A stretch of 64,000 bases of DNA. Source: Streptomyces sp. SJL17-4. Its GTDB lineage: Bacteria > Actinomycetota > Actinomycetes > Streptomycetales > Streptomycetaceae. The translations under genes and the position numbers were made by a program. The DNA lies in contig NZ_CP104578.1 in NCBI RefSeq assembly GCF_036826855.1, positions 124,001 to 188,000 of the forward strand. The letters are read 5' to 3'. Every line of letters starts with the position of its first letter. The stretch's first letter is position 1. Below, in pieces: positions 25,303 through 33,728 of the stretch. Below the pieces are notes generated by a model, which was not told where the DNA came from, ran no database searches, and was given only the letters and a program-made list of their open reading frames with translations.

Positions 25303-27264
25303 GTGCATAACACACATATGGGTGTACGCACGTTCTTCCGGCGGGGAGTGGAGAGACGAGAGCGACGAGCGGCCGCCGGGCTCCGCGCCCGCCGCCTCCG
25401 GCCGCTCACCGCGCTGACCGCCGGCGTCCTCGTCGCCGGCAGCCTGGTCCTCACCGGGCCCGGCACCGCGCAGGCCGCGGGCGAGCGGGTCGACGTCTGG
25501 CTCACCACGACCTCCGACTCCGGCGGCCGTACCGTCACGCGCGGTCTCGCCCAGCAGGCGCCCCTCGCGTTCGGCCCGGCCGGCGGCTCCGCGAACCACA
25601 CGATCACCGTCGACGAGAACACCACGTACCAGCAGTTCGAGGGCGGGGGCGCGTCGATCACCGACACCACCGCCCATCTGCTGCGCGGCGGTGCCATCAG
25701 CGCCGCCACCCGTGACGACGTGATGCGCAAGCTGTTCTCGCCGACCGAGGGCATCGGTCTGTCGTTCGTCCGCAACCCGATCGGCGCCTCGGACCTCTCC
25801 CGGCCCGGGAACGTCTCCCTCGACGACACCTGCTGCGATCTGGGCGACTTCGGCTCCAACGGCTACGACACCAATGTCCGGCTGCTCACCGCGCAGGCCA
25901 AGCAGCTCAACCCGGCCCTCCGGGTCAAGGGCGTGCCGTGGAGCGCCCCGGGCTGGATGAAGGACAACGGCCGGATGGACCAGATGGGCTGGCTGAAGGC
26001 GGAGTACTACCCGCTGTACGCCCAGTACCTGGTGAAGTACGTGCAGAGCTACCAGGCCGCCGGGGTGAAGGTCGACTACCTCTCCGTGCAGAACGAGCCG
26101 AACTGCTGTCAGGCCGGCAACCCGACCGCCATGAACTACCCGGGGATGAGCTGGAACCCGGCCGGGCTCGTCGAGTTCACCAAGAACCACGTCTACCCGG
26201 CCTTCCGGGCCGCGGGCATCACCACCAAGGTCCTCGTCCACGACTGGAACTACGGCGACTACGCCAACTTCGGCGCCGGCATCCTGAACGACGCGGGTGT
26301 GCGCAACGATCCGCTGTTCGGCGGCATCGCCTGGCACGGCTACTTCGGCGACCCGGCCGTGGGCACCCAGGTCCACAACCAGTACCCCTCGGTGAAGCAG
26401 TTCAGCACCGAGCACTCGGGCGGCACCTGGATCGGGAACCAGCACAACGAGGACATGAGCGACATCGTCACCTACGCCCGCAACTGGAGCGGCAGCCTGG
26501 TCAAGTGGAGCCTGGGGCTCAACCAGAACATGGGCCCGCACAACGGCGGCTGCGGCACCTGCACCGGTCTCATCACCGTGCAGGAGGGCGGCGCCCGGGC
26601 CGGACAGGTCGACTACACGGTCGAGTACTACACGACGGGGCACCTCACCAAGTTCGTGAAGCCCGGCGCGTACCGCATCGACTCCACCGCGAACAGCACG
26701 GTCCAGAACGTGGCCTGGCGCAACGCCGACGGCTCCAAGGCGCTGATCGCCCACAACGGCGGGACCTCCGCCCAGTCGGTGCGGGTCGACTGGGGCAACC
26801 AGTCCTTCACGTACACGCTGCCCGCCCGCACCACCGCGACCTTCGCCTGGTCGGGAACGACCGACGGCGAGAGCGGCACCGGCACGCTGACCGGTCTGGC
26901 CGGCAAGTGCCTGGACGTGGCCGGCGGCGCCACCGCCGACGGCACCCCCGTCCAGCTGTACGGCTGCAACGGCACCGAGGCGCAGCGCTGGACGCTCGCA
27001 GCCGACGGCAGCGTCCGGGCGCTCGGCAAGTGTCTCGACGTCACCGGCGGTTCGACGGCCGACGGCGCCCAGGTCCAGCTGTACAACTGCAACGGCACCG
27101 CGGCTCAGCGCTGGACGTACAACGCCACCACGCACGACGTGGTCAACACCGGCGCGAACAAGTGCCTGGACATCACCGGCAACTCCTCCGCCGACGGGAC
27201 CAGGGCGCAGATCTGGACCTGCACCGGCGGGGCCAACCAGAAGTGGACCCACAACGCGGCCTGA
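25303..27264 (+). CDS. Secreted GH30 endo-glucanase with ricin-type lectin domain
   Basis: A 653-residue secreted GH30 enzyme. An Arg-rich start and a signal peptide end near 'GTAQAAGE'. The (beta/alpha)8 barrel begins with 'QQFEGGGASITDTTAHLL'; the acid/base is Glu265 ('SVQNEPN') and the nucleophile Glu370 ('FSTEHSGG'). A small beta domain leads to a ricin-B/CBM13 trefoil (last 125 residues) with three repeats of the 'KCLDV...QLYGCNGT..QRW' type. GH30 enzymes of this shape include endo-beta-1,6-glucanases and glucosylceramidase-like enzymes; with the neighbours, beta-1,6-glucan is the likely target. GTG 25303 has GAAGGG 8 bases before it; ATG 25318 is the alternative. GH3 follows after 68 bases. 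Confidence 0.87.
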   Translation: MHNTHMGVRTFFRRGVERRERRAAAGLRARRLRPLTALTAGVLVAGSLVLTGPGTAQAAGERVDVWLTTTSDSGGRTVTRGLAQQAPLAFGPAGGSANHTITVDENTTYQQFEGGGASITDTTAHLLRGGAISAATRDDVMRKLFSPTEGIGLSFVRNPIGASDLSRPGNVSLDDTCCDLGDFGSNGYDTNVRLLTAQAKQLNPALRVKGVPWSAPGWMKDNGRMDQMGWLKAEYYPLYAQYLVKYVQSYQAAGVKVDYLSVQNEPNCCQAGNPTAMNYPGMSWNPAGLVEFTKNHVYPAFRAAGITTKVLVHDWNYGDYANFGAGILNDAGVRNDPLFGGIAWHGYFGDPAVGTQVHNQYPSVKQFSTEHSGGTWIGNQHNEDMSDIVTYARNWSGSLVKWSLGLNQNMGPHNGGCGTCTGLITVQEGGARAGQVDYTVEYYTTGHLTKFVKPGAYRIDSTANSTVQNVAWRNADGSKALIAHNGGTSAQSVRVDWGNQSFTYTLPARTTATFAWSGTTDGESGTGTLTGLAGKCLDVAGGATADGTPVQLYGCNGTEAQRWTLAADGSVRALGKCLDVTGGSTADGAQVQLYNCNGTAAQRWTYNATTHDVVNTGANKCLDITGNSSADGTRAQIWTCTGGANQKWTHNAA

Positions 27265-27299
27265 TCCCCCGCCCACCCCTCAACTCCCCTCCCCCGCAC

Positions 27300-27320
27300 A
27301 AGGGCCCCACCAAGGCCCTT
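27300..27320 (+). promoter_or_regulatory. Hairpin between GH30 and GH3 genes
   Basis: AAGGGCC and GGCCCTT form a 7-base stem just before the AAGGAG ribosome binding site of the GH3 gene. It may attenuate or stabilise the message between the two genes. Confidence 0.35.
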
Positions 27321-27332
27321 CAAGGAGCCCGC

Positions 27333-30300
27333 ATGCCATCCGCACGTCCCCGAAGAAGGGTGAGCGCGGCCGTCGTCGCCGCGACGGCCGTCCTCACCGG
27401 CCTGCTCACCGGCGGTCTGCCGAGCGCCGCCGCCCAGGAACCCGCGCCCCGAGCCGTCGACCGGTTCGAGGGTGAGGTCCCCTTCGCGTCGCCGCCCGCC
27501 GAGGGCCTGTTCACCTGGGGGAACGCCACCGAGTCCCACCCGAAGCTCGAACTGAGGGAGCGTGCCGACGCCCCCGAGGGCGGCTCGGTCCTCGAAGGCC
27601 GCTACGACATCAGCGGCTGGGGCGGCTTCACCCACGACTTCGCGTTCGACCGGCCGGCGCACGACTGGACGGCGTACAAGGGCATCCGGTTCTGGTGGTA
27701 CGGCCAGAACACGGCGCCGCTGCCGCCCGGCTCGGGCAAGCGGATCGCGCTGGAGATCAAGGACGGCGGCGCGAACGGCGAGGCCTCCGAGCTGTGGACG
27801 ACCTCGTTCACCGACGACTGGGAGGGCTGGCACCTCGTCGAGGTCCCGTTCTCGGAGTTCCAGTACCGGACCGACTACCAGCCCGTCGGCGGCATCGACC
27901 AGGTCCTCGGGCTCGACCGGATGTGGGGGTACGCGGTCACGCTCCCGACCGGCGGGCCGGGGGCGTTCGCCCTGGACGGCGTCGAGCTGTACGGCACGGC
28001 GGAGCCCGCCCTGAACACCAAGGTGGTCACCAGGTCCGTCGTGCACCCCGTCGACGAGGGCGGCAGCGCCCGGGTCGACGTCTCGGTGGCCACCACCGGC
28101 TCCGGGCCGATCGGTGAGCCCGTCACCGTGACGTACGAGACGGAGAGCGGCGGCACCGAGCCGGGAGGGGCCGAGCCGGGGAAGGACTACACGCCGGTCA
28201 CGGGCAGCATGGTGTTCCCCGCCGGGACGCCGTCCGGTACGACGCGCTCGATCACGGTACAGACGCTGAAGGACGGCGCCGCAGAGGCCGCCGAGAGCGT
28301 TCCTCTCAGGCTGACGGTCGACGGCGCCAAGGCACCGGCGGAGACCCCGCTCGTCGTGGTGAACGCGCACGGCCTGCCGTATCTCGACGCCAGGCTGCCG
28401 GTACGCAAGCGGGTCGCCGATCTGCTCTCCCGGATGTCCCTGGCGGAGAAGGCCGGCCAGATGACGCAGGCCGAGCGCAACGCGCTGCGCGCGCAGGGGG
28501 ACATCGCCGGGTACGCGCTCGGCTCCCTGCTCTCCGGCGGCGGCTCGGTGCCCACCCCCAACACGCCCGCGGCCTGGGCCGCGATGGTCGACGCGTACCA
28601 GCTGCGCGCACAGGCGACCCGCCACCAGATCCCGCTGATCTACGGCGTGGACGCGGTGCACGGGCACAACAACGTCATCGGCGCGACGATCATGCCGCAC
28701 AACATCGGCATCGGCGCCGGCCGTGACCCGGAGCTCGCCGCGCGGACCGGCGCCGTCACGGCGAAGGAGGTGCGGGCGACCGGCGTGCCCTGGGACTTCG
28801 CGCCGTGCGTCTGCGTGACCCGAGACGAGCGCTGGGGCCGTTCCTACGAGGCCTTCGGCGAGGACCCGGCCCTCGTCACCGCCATGGAGACCGTCATCAA
28901 CGGGATGCAGGGTGCGCGGAACGGCAAGGACCTCGACCGCAACGACAAGGTCCTCACCAGCGCCAAGCACTTCGTCGGCGACGGCGGCACCGCCTTCGGC
29001 TCCTCGACCACGGGGTCGTACACGATCGACCAGGGCGTCACCGAGGTCACGCGCGCGGAGCTGGAAGCGGTGCACCTGGCCCCGTTCGCCGAGGCGGTGA
29101 AGCGCGGTACGGGCACGGTCATGCCCTCGTACTCCTCGCTCGACGTCCTCGGGGACGAGCAGGGTCCGGTGAAGATGCACGCCAACGCCGAGATGATCAA
29201 CGGCGTCCTCAAGGACCGCATGGGCTTCGAGGGCTTCGTCATCAGCGACTGGCAGGCCATCGACCAGATCCCCGGCGACTACCCCAGCGATGTGCGCACC
29301 TCGGTCAACGCCGGTCTCGACATGATCATGGTGCCGACGAACTACCAGGAGTTCACCCGGACCCTCACCTCCGAGGTCGAGGCGGGCCGGATCTCCACCG
29401 CGCGGATCGACGACGCGGTGGCCCGCATCCTGACCCAGAAGTTCCGCCTCGGTCTGTTCGAGAAGCCGTACGCGGACACCACGAACCTGCCGTCGATCGG
29501 CTCGGCCGAGCACCGCGCGGTGGCGCGGGAGGCCGTGGCGAAGTCGCAGGTGCTCCTCAAGAACGAGGACTCCGTCCTGCCGCTGAAGCCTGCCCAGAAG
29601 GTGTACGTGGCCGGGTCGAACGCCGATGACCTCGGCAACCAGGCCGGTGGCTGGACCATCAGCTGGCAGGGTTCCTCCGGCCGCACCACGACCGGTACGA
29701 CGATCCTCGAAGGGATGCGGAAGGCCGCGCCGGAGGCCGGGATCGGCTGGTCGAAGGACGCCTCCGCGCCGACCGAGGGCTACGACGTCGGTGTGGTGGT
29801 GGTCGGCGAGACCCCGTACGCGGAGGGGTTCGGTGACGTGGGCAACGGCAACGACCTGGAGCTGACGGCCGCCGACAAGGCGGCGGTCGACAAGGTCTGC
29901 GCGGCGATGCCGTGCGCGGTCCTGGTCGTGTCGGGACGGCCGCAGCTCATCGGCGACCGGCTCCCGGCCGTCGACGCCCTGGTCGCGTCCTGGCTGCCGG
30001 GCACGGAGGGCGACGGCGTCGCCGACGTCCTCTACGGCAAGCGGCCGTTCACCGGGCAGCTGCCGGTGACGTGGCCGAAGTCGGAGTCCCAGCTGCCCCT
30101 CAACGTGGGCGACAGCAGCTACGACCCGCAGTACCCGTACGGCTGGGGGCTGACCACCCTCACCTCGGCGCCGTCCGGTGGGGAGCCCGCGCTGCGGGCG
30201 CTGCGGGTCGCCGGCAAGGCGCTCCAGGCGGTCGGCCGGGGCGACTCCGCCGAGGGGCGGAAGCTCGTCGCGGTGGCACGGCAGATCGTCCAGCAGAGGA

Positions 30301-30422
30301 TCGGCCAGAACATCACCGAGGCCACGGCCAAGCCGTTCGCCGACGCGGACCATCTGCTGCTCACCGGCGATCTCGCGGGCGCGGTCGGCAAGCTGACGGA
30401 GGCGTACCGGGCCGCGGGCTGA
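27333..30422 (+). CDS. Secreted GH3 beta-glucosidase with CBM and Calx-beta domains
   Basis: A 1029-residue secreted protein. After a signal peptide ('GLPSAAAQEP', to residue 34) comes a carbohydrate-binding jelly roll of CBM11 type (45-230), a Calx-beta repeat (235-345), the GH3 barrel domain (355-690) and the GH3 C-terminal sandwich (720-950), then a helical tail. The nucleophile is Asp639 in 'FVISDWQAI'; 'LTSAKHFVGDGGTAFG' carries the substrate-binding Lys-His. ATG 27333 has AAGGAG 5 bases upstream. It should release glucose from beta-gluco-oligosaccharides made by the GH30 and GH16 enzymes. It is 68 bases behind GH30, probably in one operon, and ends at a strong hairpin. Confidence 0.9.
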   Translation: MPSARPRRRVSAAVVAATAVLTGLLTGGLPSAAAQEPAPRAVDRFEGEVPFASPPAEGLFTWGNATESHPKLELRERADAPEGGSVLEGRYDISGWGGFTHDFAFDRPAHDWTAYKGIRFWWYGQNTAPLPPGSGKRIALEIKDGGANGEASELWTTSFTDDWEGWHLVEVPFSEFQYRTDYQPVGGIDQVLGLDRMWGYAVTLPTGGPGAFALDGVELYGTAEPALNTKVVTRSVVHPVDEGGSARVDVSVATTGSGPIGEPVTVTYETESGGTEPGGAEPGKDYTPVTGSMVFPAGTPSGTTRSITVQTLKDGAAEAAESVPLRLTVDGAKAPAETPLVVVNAHGLPYLDARLPVRKRVADLLSRMSLAEKAGQMTQAERNALRAQGDIAGYALGSLLSGGGSVPTPNTPAAWAAMVDAYQLRAQATRHQIPLIYGVDAVHGHNNVIGATIMPHNIGIGAGRDPELAARTGAVTAKEVRATGVPWDFAPCVCVTRDERWGRSYEAFGEDPALVTAMETVINGMQGARNGKDLDRNDKVLTSAKHFVGDGGTAFGSSTTGSYTIDQGVTEVTRAELEAVHLAPFAEAVKRGTGTVMPSYSSLDVLGDEQGPVKMHANAEMINGVLKDRMGFEGFVISDWQAIDQIPGDYPSDVRTSVNAGLDMIMVPTNYQEFTRTLTSEVEAGRISTARIDDAVARILTQKFRLGLFEKPYADTTNLPSIGSAEHRAVAREAVAKSQVLLKNEDSVLPLKPAQKVYVAGSNADDLGNQAGGWTISWQGSSGRTTTGTTILEGMRKAAPEAGIGWSKDASAPTEGYDVGVVVVGETPYAEGFGDVGNGNDLELTAADKAAVDKVCAAMPCAVLVVSGRPQLIGDRLPAVDALVASWLPGTEGDGVADVLYGKRPFTGQLPVTWPKSESQLPLNVGDSSYDPQYPYGWGLTTLTSAPSGGEPALRALRVAGKALQAVGRGDSAEGRKLVAVARQIVQQRIGQNITEATAKPFADADHLLLTGDLAGAVGKLTEAYRAAG

Positions 30423-30440
30423 CTGGTGCCGCTGTGATCC

Positions 30441-30474
30441 GGCCCCCCGGGAGAGCTCGCTCCCCCGGGGGGCC
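30441..30474. terminator. Terminator after the GH3 gene
   Basis: A G+C-only stem of about 12 bases (30441-30452 with 30463-30474) lies 18 bases past the GH3 stop codon, and closes the GH30-GH3 transcription unit. Confidence 0.7.
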
Positions 30475-30527
30475 GGGCTTGTCGTGGTCACGAGGCGTGC
30501 CCCGGGGGTCGGGCTTGTCGTGATCAC
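30474..30527. repeat. Duplicated 18-bp element upstream of the PadR gene
   Basis: CGGGCTTGTCGTGGTCAC (30474-30491) and CGGGCTTGTCGTGATCAC (30510-30527) differ by one base and are 36 bases apart. The second copy includes the -35 box of the PadR promoter, so the pair could be operator sites or a short local duplication. Confidence 0.6.
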
Positions 30528-30543
30528 CTTCCCGAGCTATCTT
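30515..30543 (+). promoter_or_regulatory. Promoter of the PadR gene, leaderless
   Basis: TTGTCG (30515-30520) and TATCTT (30538-30543) are 17 bases apart. Transcription would begin at about 30551, which is the A of the ATG start, so the message has no leader. Confidence 0.55.
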
Positions 30544-30550
30544 GCATTGC

Positions 30551-30922
30551 ATGGTTCCTGGTAACGCAATGAACGAGGCGGGCGACAGGGTCCCCAGCCA
30601 GCTCCGCAAGGGGGTGCTGGAGTACTGCGTCCTCGCGCTGCTCAGGGACGAGCCGAAGTACGGCGTCGAGCTCGTCGCCGAGCTCTCCGCGGTCAGCGTC
30701 ATGACCACCAGTCAGGGCACGATCTACCCCCTGCTGTCGCGACTGCGCCGCGAAGGGCTCGTCGACACCGAGCTGCGCGACTCCCCCAGCGGACCGCCGC
30801 GCCGCTACTACACGCTCACGGGTGTCGGCCGGGCCTCCCTCGCCGAGTTCGCCCAGGCGTGGCCGCTGTTCAGGGACGCCGTCGATCACTTCCTCACCGA
30901 CCCACAGGGGGATTCCGCATGA
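30551..30922 (+). CDS. PadR-family transcriptional regulator
   Basis: A 123-residue PadR regulator with the winged helix 'LRKGVLEYCVLALLRDEPKYGVEL', 'SQGTIYPLLSRLRREGLV' and 'RRYYTLTGVGRASL'. These proteins bind DNA as dimers and often repress a neighbouring membrane-protein gene. I chose ATG 30551 because the promoter at 30515-30543 puts the first transcribed base there; ATG 30569 is an alternative without a good ribosome binding site. CATTGC (30545-30550) and GCAATG (30566-30571) flank the start as an inverted repeat that could be an autoregulatory site. The stop overlaps the next start (ATGA). Confidence 0.88.
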   Translation: MVPGNAMNEAGDRVPSQLRKGVLEYCVLALLRDEPKYGVELVAELSAVSVMTTSQGTIYPLLSRLRREGLVDTELRDSPSGPPRRYYTLTGVGRASLAEFAQAWPLFRDAVDHFLTDPQGDSA

Positions 30923-31473
30923 ACGCCACCGACCAGCACCCGCTCGTCACCGCCTACCTCGACGCCGTCGCGCGCGAGACGGCCGAGCTGCCCGCCGAGC
31001 GCCGGGCCGAGCTCCTCGCGGACCTCCGCGAGCACATCGAGGTCAGCGGCGCGGAGGGCGACGACCAGGTCCGCGCGGTCCTGTCGGGCCTCGGTGAGCC
31101 GCGTACCGTCGCCGCTTCCGCCCTCGCCGAGGAGGCGCCGGCCGGACCGGCGGCGTCGCCCAGGACCGGCCGCACCAAGCTGACCGCGACCCTGCTCGGC
31201 GTCTCCGGAGTGCTCCTCGTGCTCAACCCGTACGCCGGGGCGATCGCGCTGATCGTCGCCCTGGTGCTGCTGTGGGGCGCGCCCCAGTGGGAGAACCGTC
31301 AGAAGCTCATCGGAACCGCCACCGGCGCGGCCGTGCCCGTCGTGGTCTTCCTGGGCGCGCTGCTCGGGGACGCGTCCCGGATCGGCCCGATGGAGGTCCT
31401 GCTGATCCTCGCGTTCTCGCTGGGCGTCCCGGTCCTCGGCGCCGTCCTCCTGATGCGGGCCGTGCGCCGCTGA
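30919..31473 (+). CDS. HAAS-domain membrane protein
   Basis: A 184-residue protein. The N-terminal 60 residues are the HAAS helical domain ('YLDAVARETAELPAERRAELLADLREHI'), and four membrane segments follow between residues 95 and 182. PadR-HAAS gene pairs are widespread and form a regulatory unit, probably sensing at the membrane. The start overlaps the PadR stop by 4 bases, so the two are translationally coupled. It is convergent with the secreted hydrolase, with a terminator between. Confidence 0.8.
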   Translation: MNATDQHPLVTAYLDAVARETAELPAERRAELLADLREHIEVSGAEGDDQVRAVLSGLGEPRTVAASALAEEAPAGPAASPRTGRTKLTATLLGVSGVLLVLNPYAGAIALIVALVLLWGAPQWENRQKLIGTATGAAVPVVVFLGALLGDASRIGPMEVLLILAFSLGVPVLGAVLLMRAVRR

Positions 31474-31488
31474 CGCCGCGGAGCGACA

Positions 31489-31530
31489 CGGCTCCGGGAC
31501 GGGCCCTCCCGAGAGGCCGTCCCGGAGCCG
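31489..31530. terminator. Bidirectional terminator
   Basis: A perfect 14-base stem (31489-31502 with 31517-31530) lies between the convergent HAAS and secreted-hydrolase genes. Confidence 0.7.
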
Positions 31531-31551
31531 GTCGTACGCTCGGAGTCGCCG

Positions 31552-32427
31552 TCAGGCGGCGGGCCCGGGGATCTGGAGCGCCTTGGCGTTACGGTCCCAG
31601 CCGGACCACAGGTCGCTGTCGACGCAGTAGCCGCAGCCGGGGCCGAAGAACATCCCGCGCGCGTTCTCGTCACCGAGCAGCCAGTAGCGCAGCCAGGCGG
31701 TGGTCGGGGCGCGGAAGTCCCCGCCGTCGCCGATGGAGCTGAGGTGCCCGGCGCCGCGGACCTCGCCGTACACGGCGGGGACGTGGTCCGTGTCCCGGTA
31801 CAGGGCCTTCACCAGGGCCGGCCACACCGTCAGGTCGCGCTGACCGGCCAGGTAGAAGACCGGCTCGTCCATGAGGTCCGGGTCGGTCAGCGGACCCGGC
31901 TGGATCGGGACGGCGGTGTCGACCCGCGGGTCGACGGCCGCGTTGACGGCGGCGGCCCCACCCTGCGAGTGACCGGCGGAGGCGATGTGGTCGAGGTCCA
32001 CCTTGCCGTGGAACCTGCTGGAGCTGTCGGCGTTCCGGTGCTCCAGGACGTCGATCCCCGCACGCATGCTGATCGCGAAGTTCGACGTGGGGGTGTTGGC
32101 GGCGGCGACGATGAAGCCCTGGCTCGCCCAGTGGCGCAGCAGCGAGCTGTAGATCCCGGGGACGGCGCCCGTACCGTTGCCCCAGATGATCACCGGGTGG
32201 CGCTCGCCCGACTGTCCCATGGTCCGCGGGTAGTAGAAGGTGTGCACCGCCTCGATGTCGACGTCCACCTCGTAGGGGCCCGTCCGGCCCCAGTCGGTGC
32301 CGACGGACGGAATGGTGCCCGCGGTCCCCGCGTCGGCGACCGCTCCGGCTGTGCCCGGCGCGGTGCACACGGCCATCACGGCGGCGAGCAGCAGACCGCC
32401 CCACACGCGGCTCGTTCTCCCTGGCAT
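31552..32427 (-). CDS. Secreted alpha/beta hydrolase (chlorophyllase/cutinase-like)
   Basis: A 291-residue protein with a signal peptide ('MAVCTAPGTAGAVADAG', cleaved near residue 28-32). The alpha/beta-hydrolase core has the nucleophile elbow 'AGHSQGG', an oxyanion segment 'PVIIWGNGTGAVPG', and a late Asp and His ('LAGQRDLTVWP', 'GAGHLSS'). 'GPGCGYCVDS' near the end could form disulfides. It acts outside the cell on an ester substrate such as a lipid or polyester. ATG 32427 follows GAGGAG by 5 bases. Chlorophyllase- and PET-hydrolase-like esterases share this layout; the exact substrate is unknown. Confidence 0.8.
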   Translation of the reverse strand: MPGRTSRVWGGLLLAAVMAVCTAPGTAGAVADAGTAGTIPSVGTDWGRTGPYEVDVDIEAVHTFYYPRTMGQSGERHPVIIWGNGTGAVPGIYSSLLRHWASQGFIVAAANTPTSNFAISMRAGIDVLEHRNADSSSRFHGKVDLDHIASAGHSQGGAAAVNAAVDPRVDTAVPIQPGPLTDPDLMDEPVFYLAGQRDLTVWPALVKALYRDTDHVPAVYGEVRGAGHLSSIGDGGDFRAPTTAWLRYWLLGDENARGMFFGPGCGYCVDSDLWSGWDRNAKALQIPGPAA

Positions 32428-32543
32428 ACGAACTCCTCTACGGATCCGGCACGTTGCGCGTCCTCGCATACGTGACCAGGCCATGATCGAGCTCGCCTGG
32501 GCGGGTGTCTGTCCGCAGGAGCCCAGACCTCGCGCCACCGCCT

Positions 32544-32557
32544 TGGGCAGCTGCCCA
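32544..32557. promoter_or_regulatory. 14-bp perfect palindrome TGGGCAGCTGCCCA
   Basis: The palindrome lies 117 bases upstream of the secreted hydrolase start. Its TGGG...CCCA shape and 14-base size resemble LacI-family operators of Streptomyces such as the CebR site TGGGAGCGCTCCCA, but the centre differs. Possible operator. Confidence 0.3.
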
Positions 32558-32569
32558 GAAACGCACGCC

Positions 32570-32600
32570 GCCCCCGCCGAATCCGTGGTTCGGCGAGGGC
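32570..32600 (-). terminator. Terminator of the gap gene
   Basis: CGCCGAA and TTCGGCG (32575-32581, 32589-32595) extend by four more pairs after one mismatch, 38 bases beyond the stop codon of the dehydrogenase gene. Confidence 0.55.
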
Positions 32601-32637
32601 GAGGCGCGGTGGCGGTGCTCGGTGGTGGCGTCCGGGG

Positions 32638-33633
32638 TCAGCGGGCCAGCAGCTGGAGCGTGTCGATCACGCGGTTCGAGAAGCCCCACTCGTTGTCGTA
32701 CCAGGCGACGACCTTGATGTGACGGCCCTCGACGCGGGTCAGCTCCGAGTCGAAGATCGACGAGGCCGGGTTGCCCGTGATGTCGGAGGAGACCAGCGCG
32801 TCCTCCGAGTACTCCAGGACACCCGCGAGCGGGCCGGCCGCGGCGGTGCGGTACGCCTCCAGGACGTCCTCACGGGTCACGTCGCGGGCGACGGTCGTGT
32901 TGAGCTCGACGATCGAGCCGACCGGGACCGGCACGCGGATCGAGTCGCCCGAGAGCTTGCCGTCGAGGTTCGGCAGCACGTGGCCGATCGCCTTGGCGGC
33001 ACCCGTCGAGGTCGGCACGATGTTGACGCCGGCGGCGCGGGCGCGACGCGGGTCGCGGTGCGGGCCGTCCTGCAGGTTCTGCTCCTGCGTGTAGGCGTGG
33101 ACCGTCGTCATGAAGCCGTGCTCGATGCCGGCCAGGTCGTCGAGGACCTTGGCGAGGGGCGCGAGCGCGTTCGTGGTGCACGAGGCGTTCGAGACGATCG
33201 TGTGCAGCTCCGCGTCGTACGCGTCGGTGTTGACGCCGTACGCGAGGGTGACGTCGGCACCGTCGGCGGGCGCGCTGACGAGGACGCGCTTGGCACCGGC
33301 GTCGATGTGGGCGCGGGCGGCCTTGGCGTTGGTGAACCGGCCGGTCGCCTCCAGGACGATCTCGACGCCGAGCTCGGCCCAGGGAAGCTGCGCGGGCTCG
33401 CGCTCGGCGAGGACCTTGATGCGACGGCCGTCGACGACGAGGGTGTCGCCGTCGACGCTCACCGGGCGGCCGAGGCGGCCGGAGGTCGAGTCGAAGGCGA
33501 GCAGCCGCGCGAGGGCGGTCGGCTCCGTCAGGTCGTTGACGGCCACGACCTCGATGTCGGTGTCGCGCTCCAGCAGGGCGCGCAGCACGTTGCGTCCGAT
33601 GCGACCGAAACCATTGATGGCGATGCGAGTCAT
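32638..33633 (-). CDS. gap: Glyceraldehyde-3-phosphate dehydrogenase
   Basis: A 331-residue enzyme of glycolysis that oxidises glyceraldehyde 3-phosphate to 1,3-bisphosphoglycerate with NAD. The N-terminal Rossmann motif is 'AINGFGRIGRNVLRAL', the active-site Cys152 sits in 'SNASCTTNALAP', and the C-terminal signature 'AWYDNEWGFSNRV' is intact. ATG 33633 follows GAAGGGA. It stands alone, not with pgk and tpi, and is therefore probably a second paralog; Streptomyces often carry several. It is upstream of its own hairpin terminator. No sign of regulation is visible beyond proximity to a TetR gene on the same strand. Confidence 0.95.
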   Translation of the reverse strand: MTRIAINGFGRIGRNVLRALLERDTDIEVVAVNDLTEPTALARLLAFDSTSGRLGRPVSVDGDTLVVDGRRIKVLAEREPAQLPWAELGVEIVLEATGRFTNAKAARAHIDAGAKRVLVSAPADGADVTLAYGVNTDAYDAELHTIVSNASCTTNALAPLAKVLDDLAGIEHGFMTTVHAYTQEQNLQDGPHRDPRRARAAGVNIVPTSTGAAKAIGHVLPNLDGKLSGDSIRVPVPVGSIVELNTTVARDVTREDVLEAYRTAAAGPLAGVLEYSEDALVSSDITGNPASSIFDSELTRVEGRHIKVVAWYDNEWGFSNRVIDTLQLLAR

Positions 33634-33728
33634 GAACAGTGTCCCTTCTGCGGTGCCACCAGGTTCGCGCGGTGGGAGCGGCCGGGCCAGAGGCGGGATC
33701 GCCACGGTCCGCAAGGATCACGCCAAGG

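Noticed and set aside
24103-27276. Long minus-strand open frame continuing from the LacI gene through the GH30 gene
   Set aside because: The extension is antisense to a clear GH30 coding sequence and starts far upstream of the LacI helix-turn-helix; such frames arise by chance in 72% G+C DNA.
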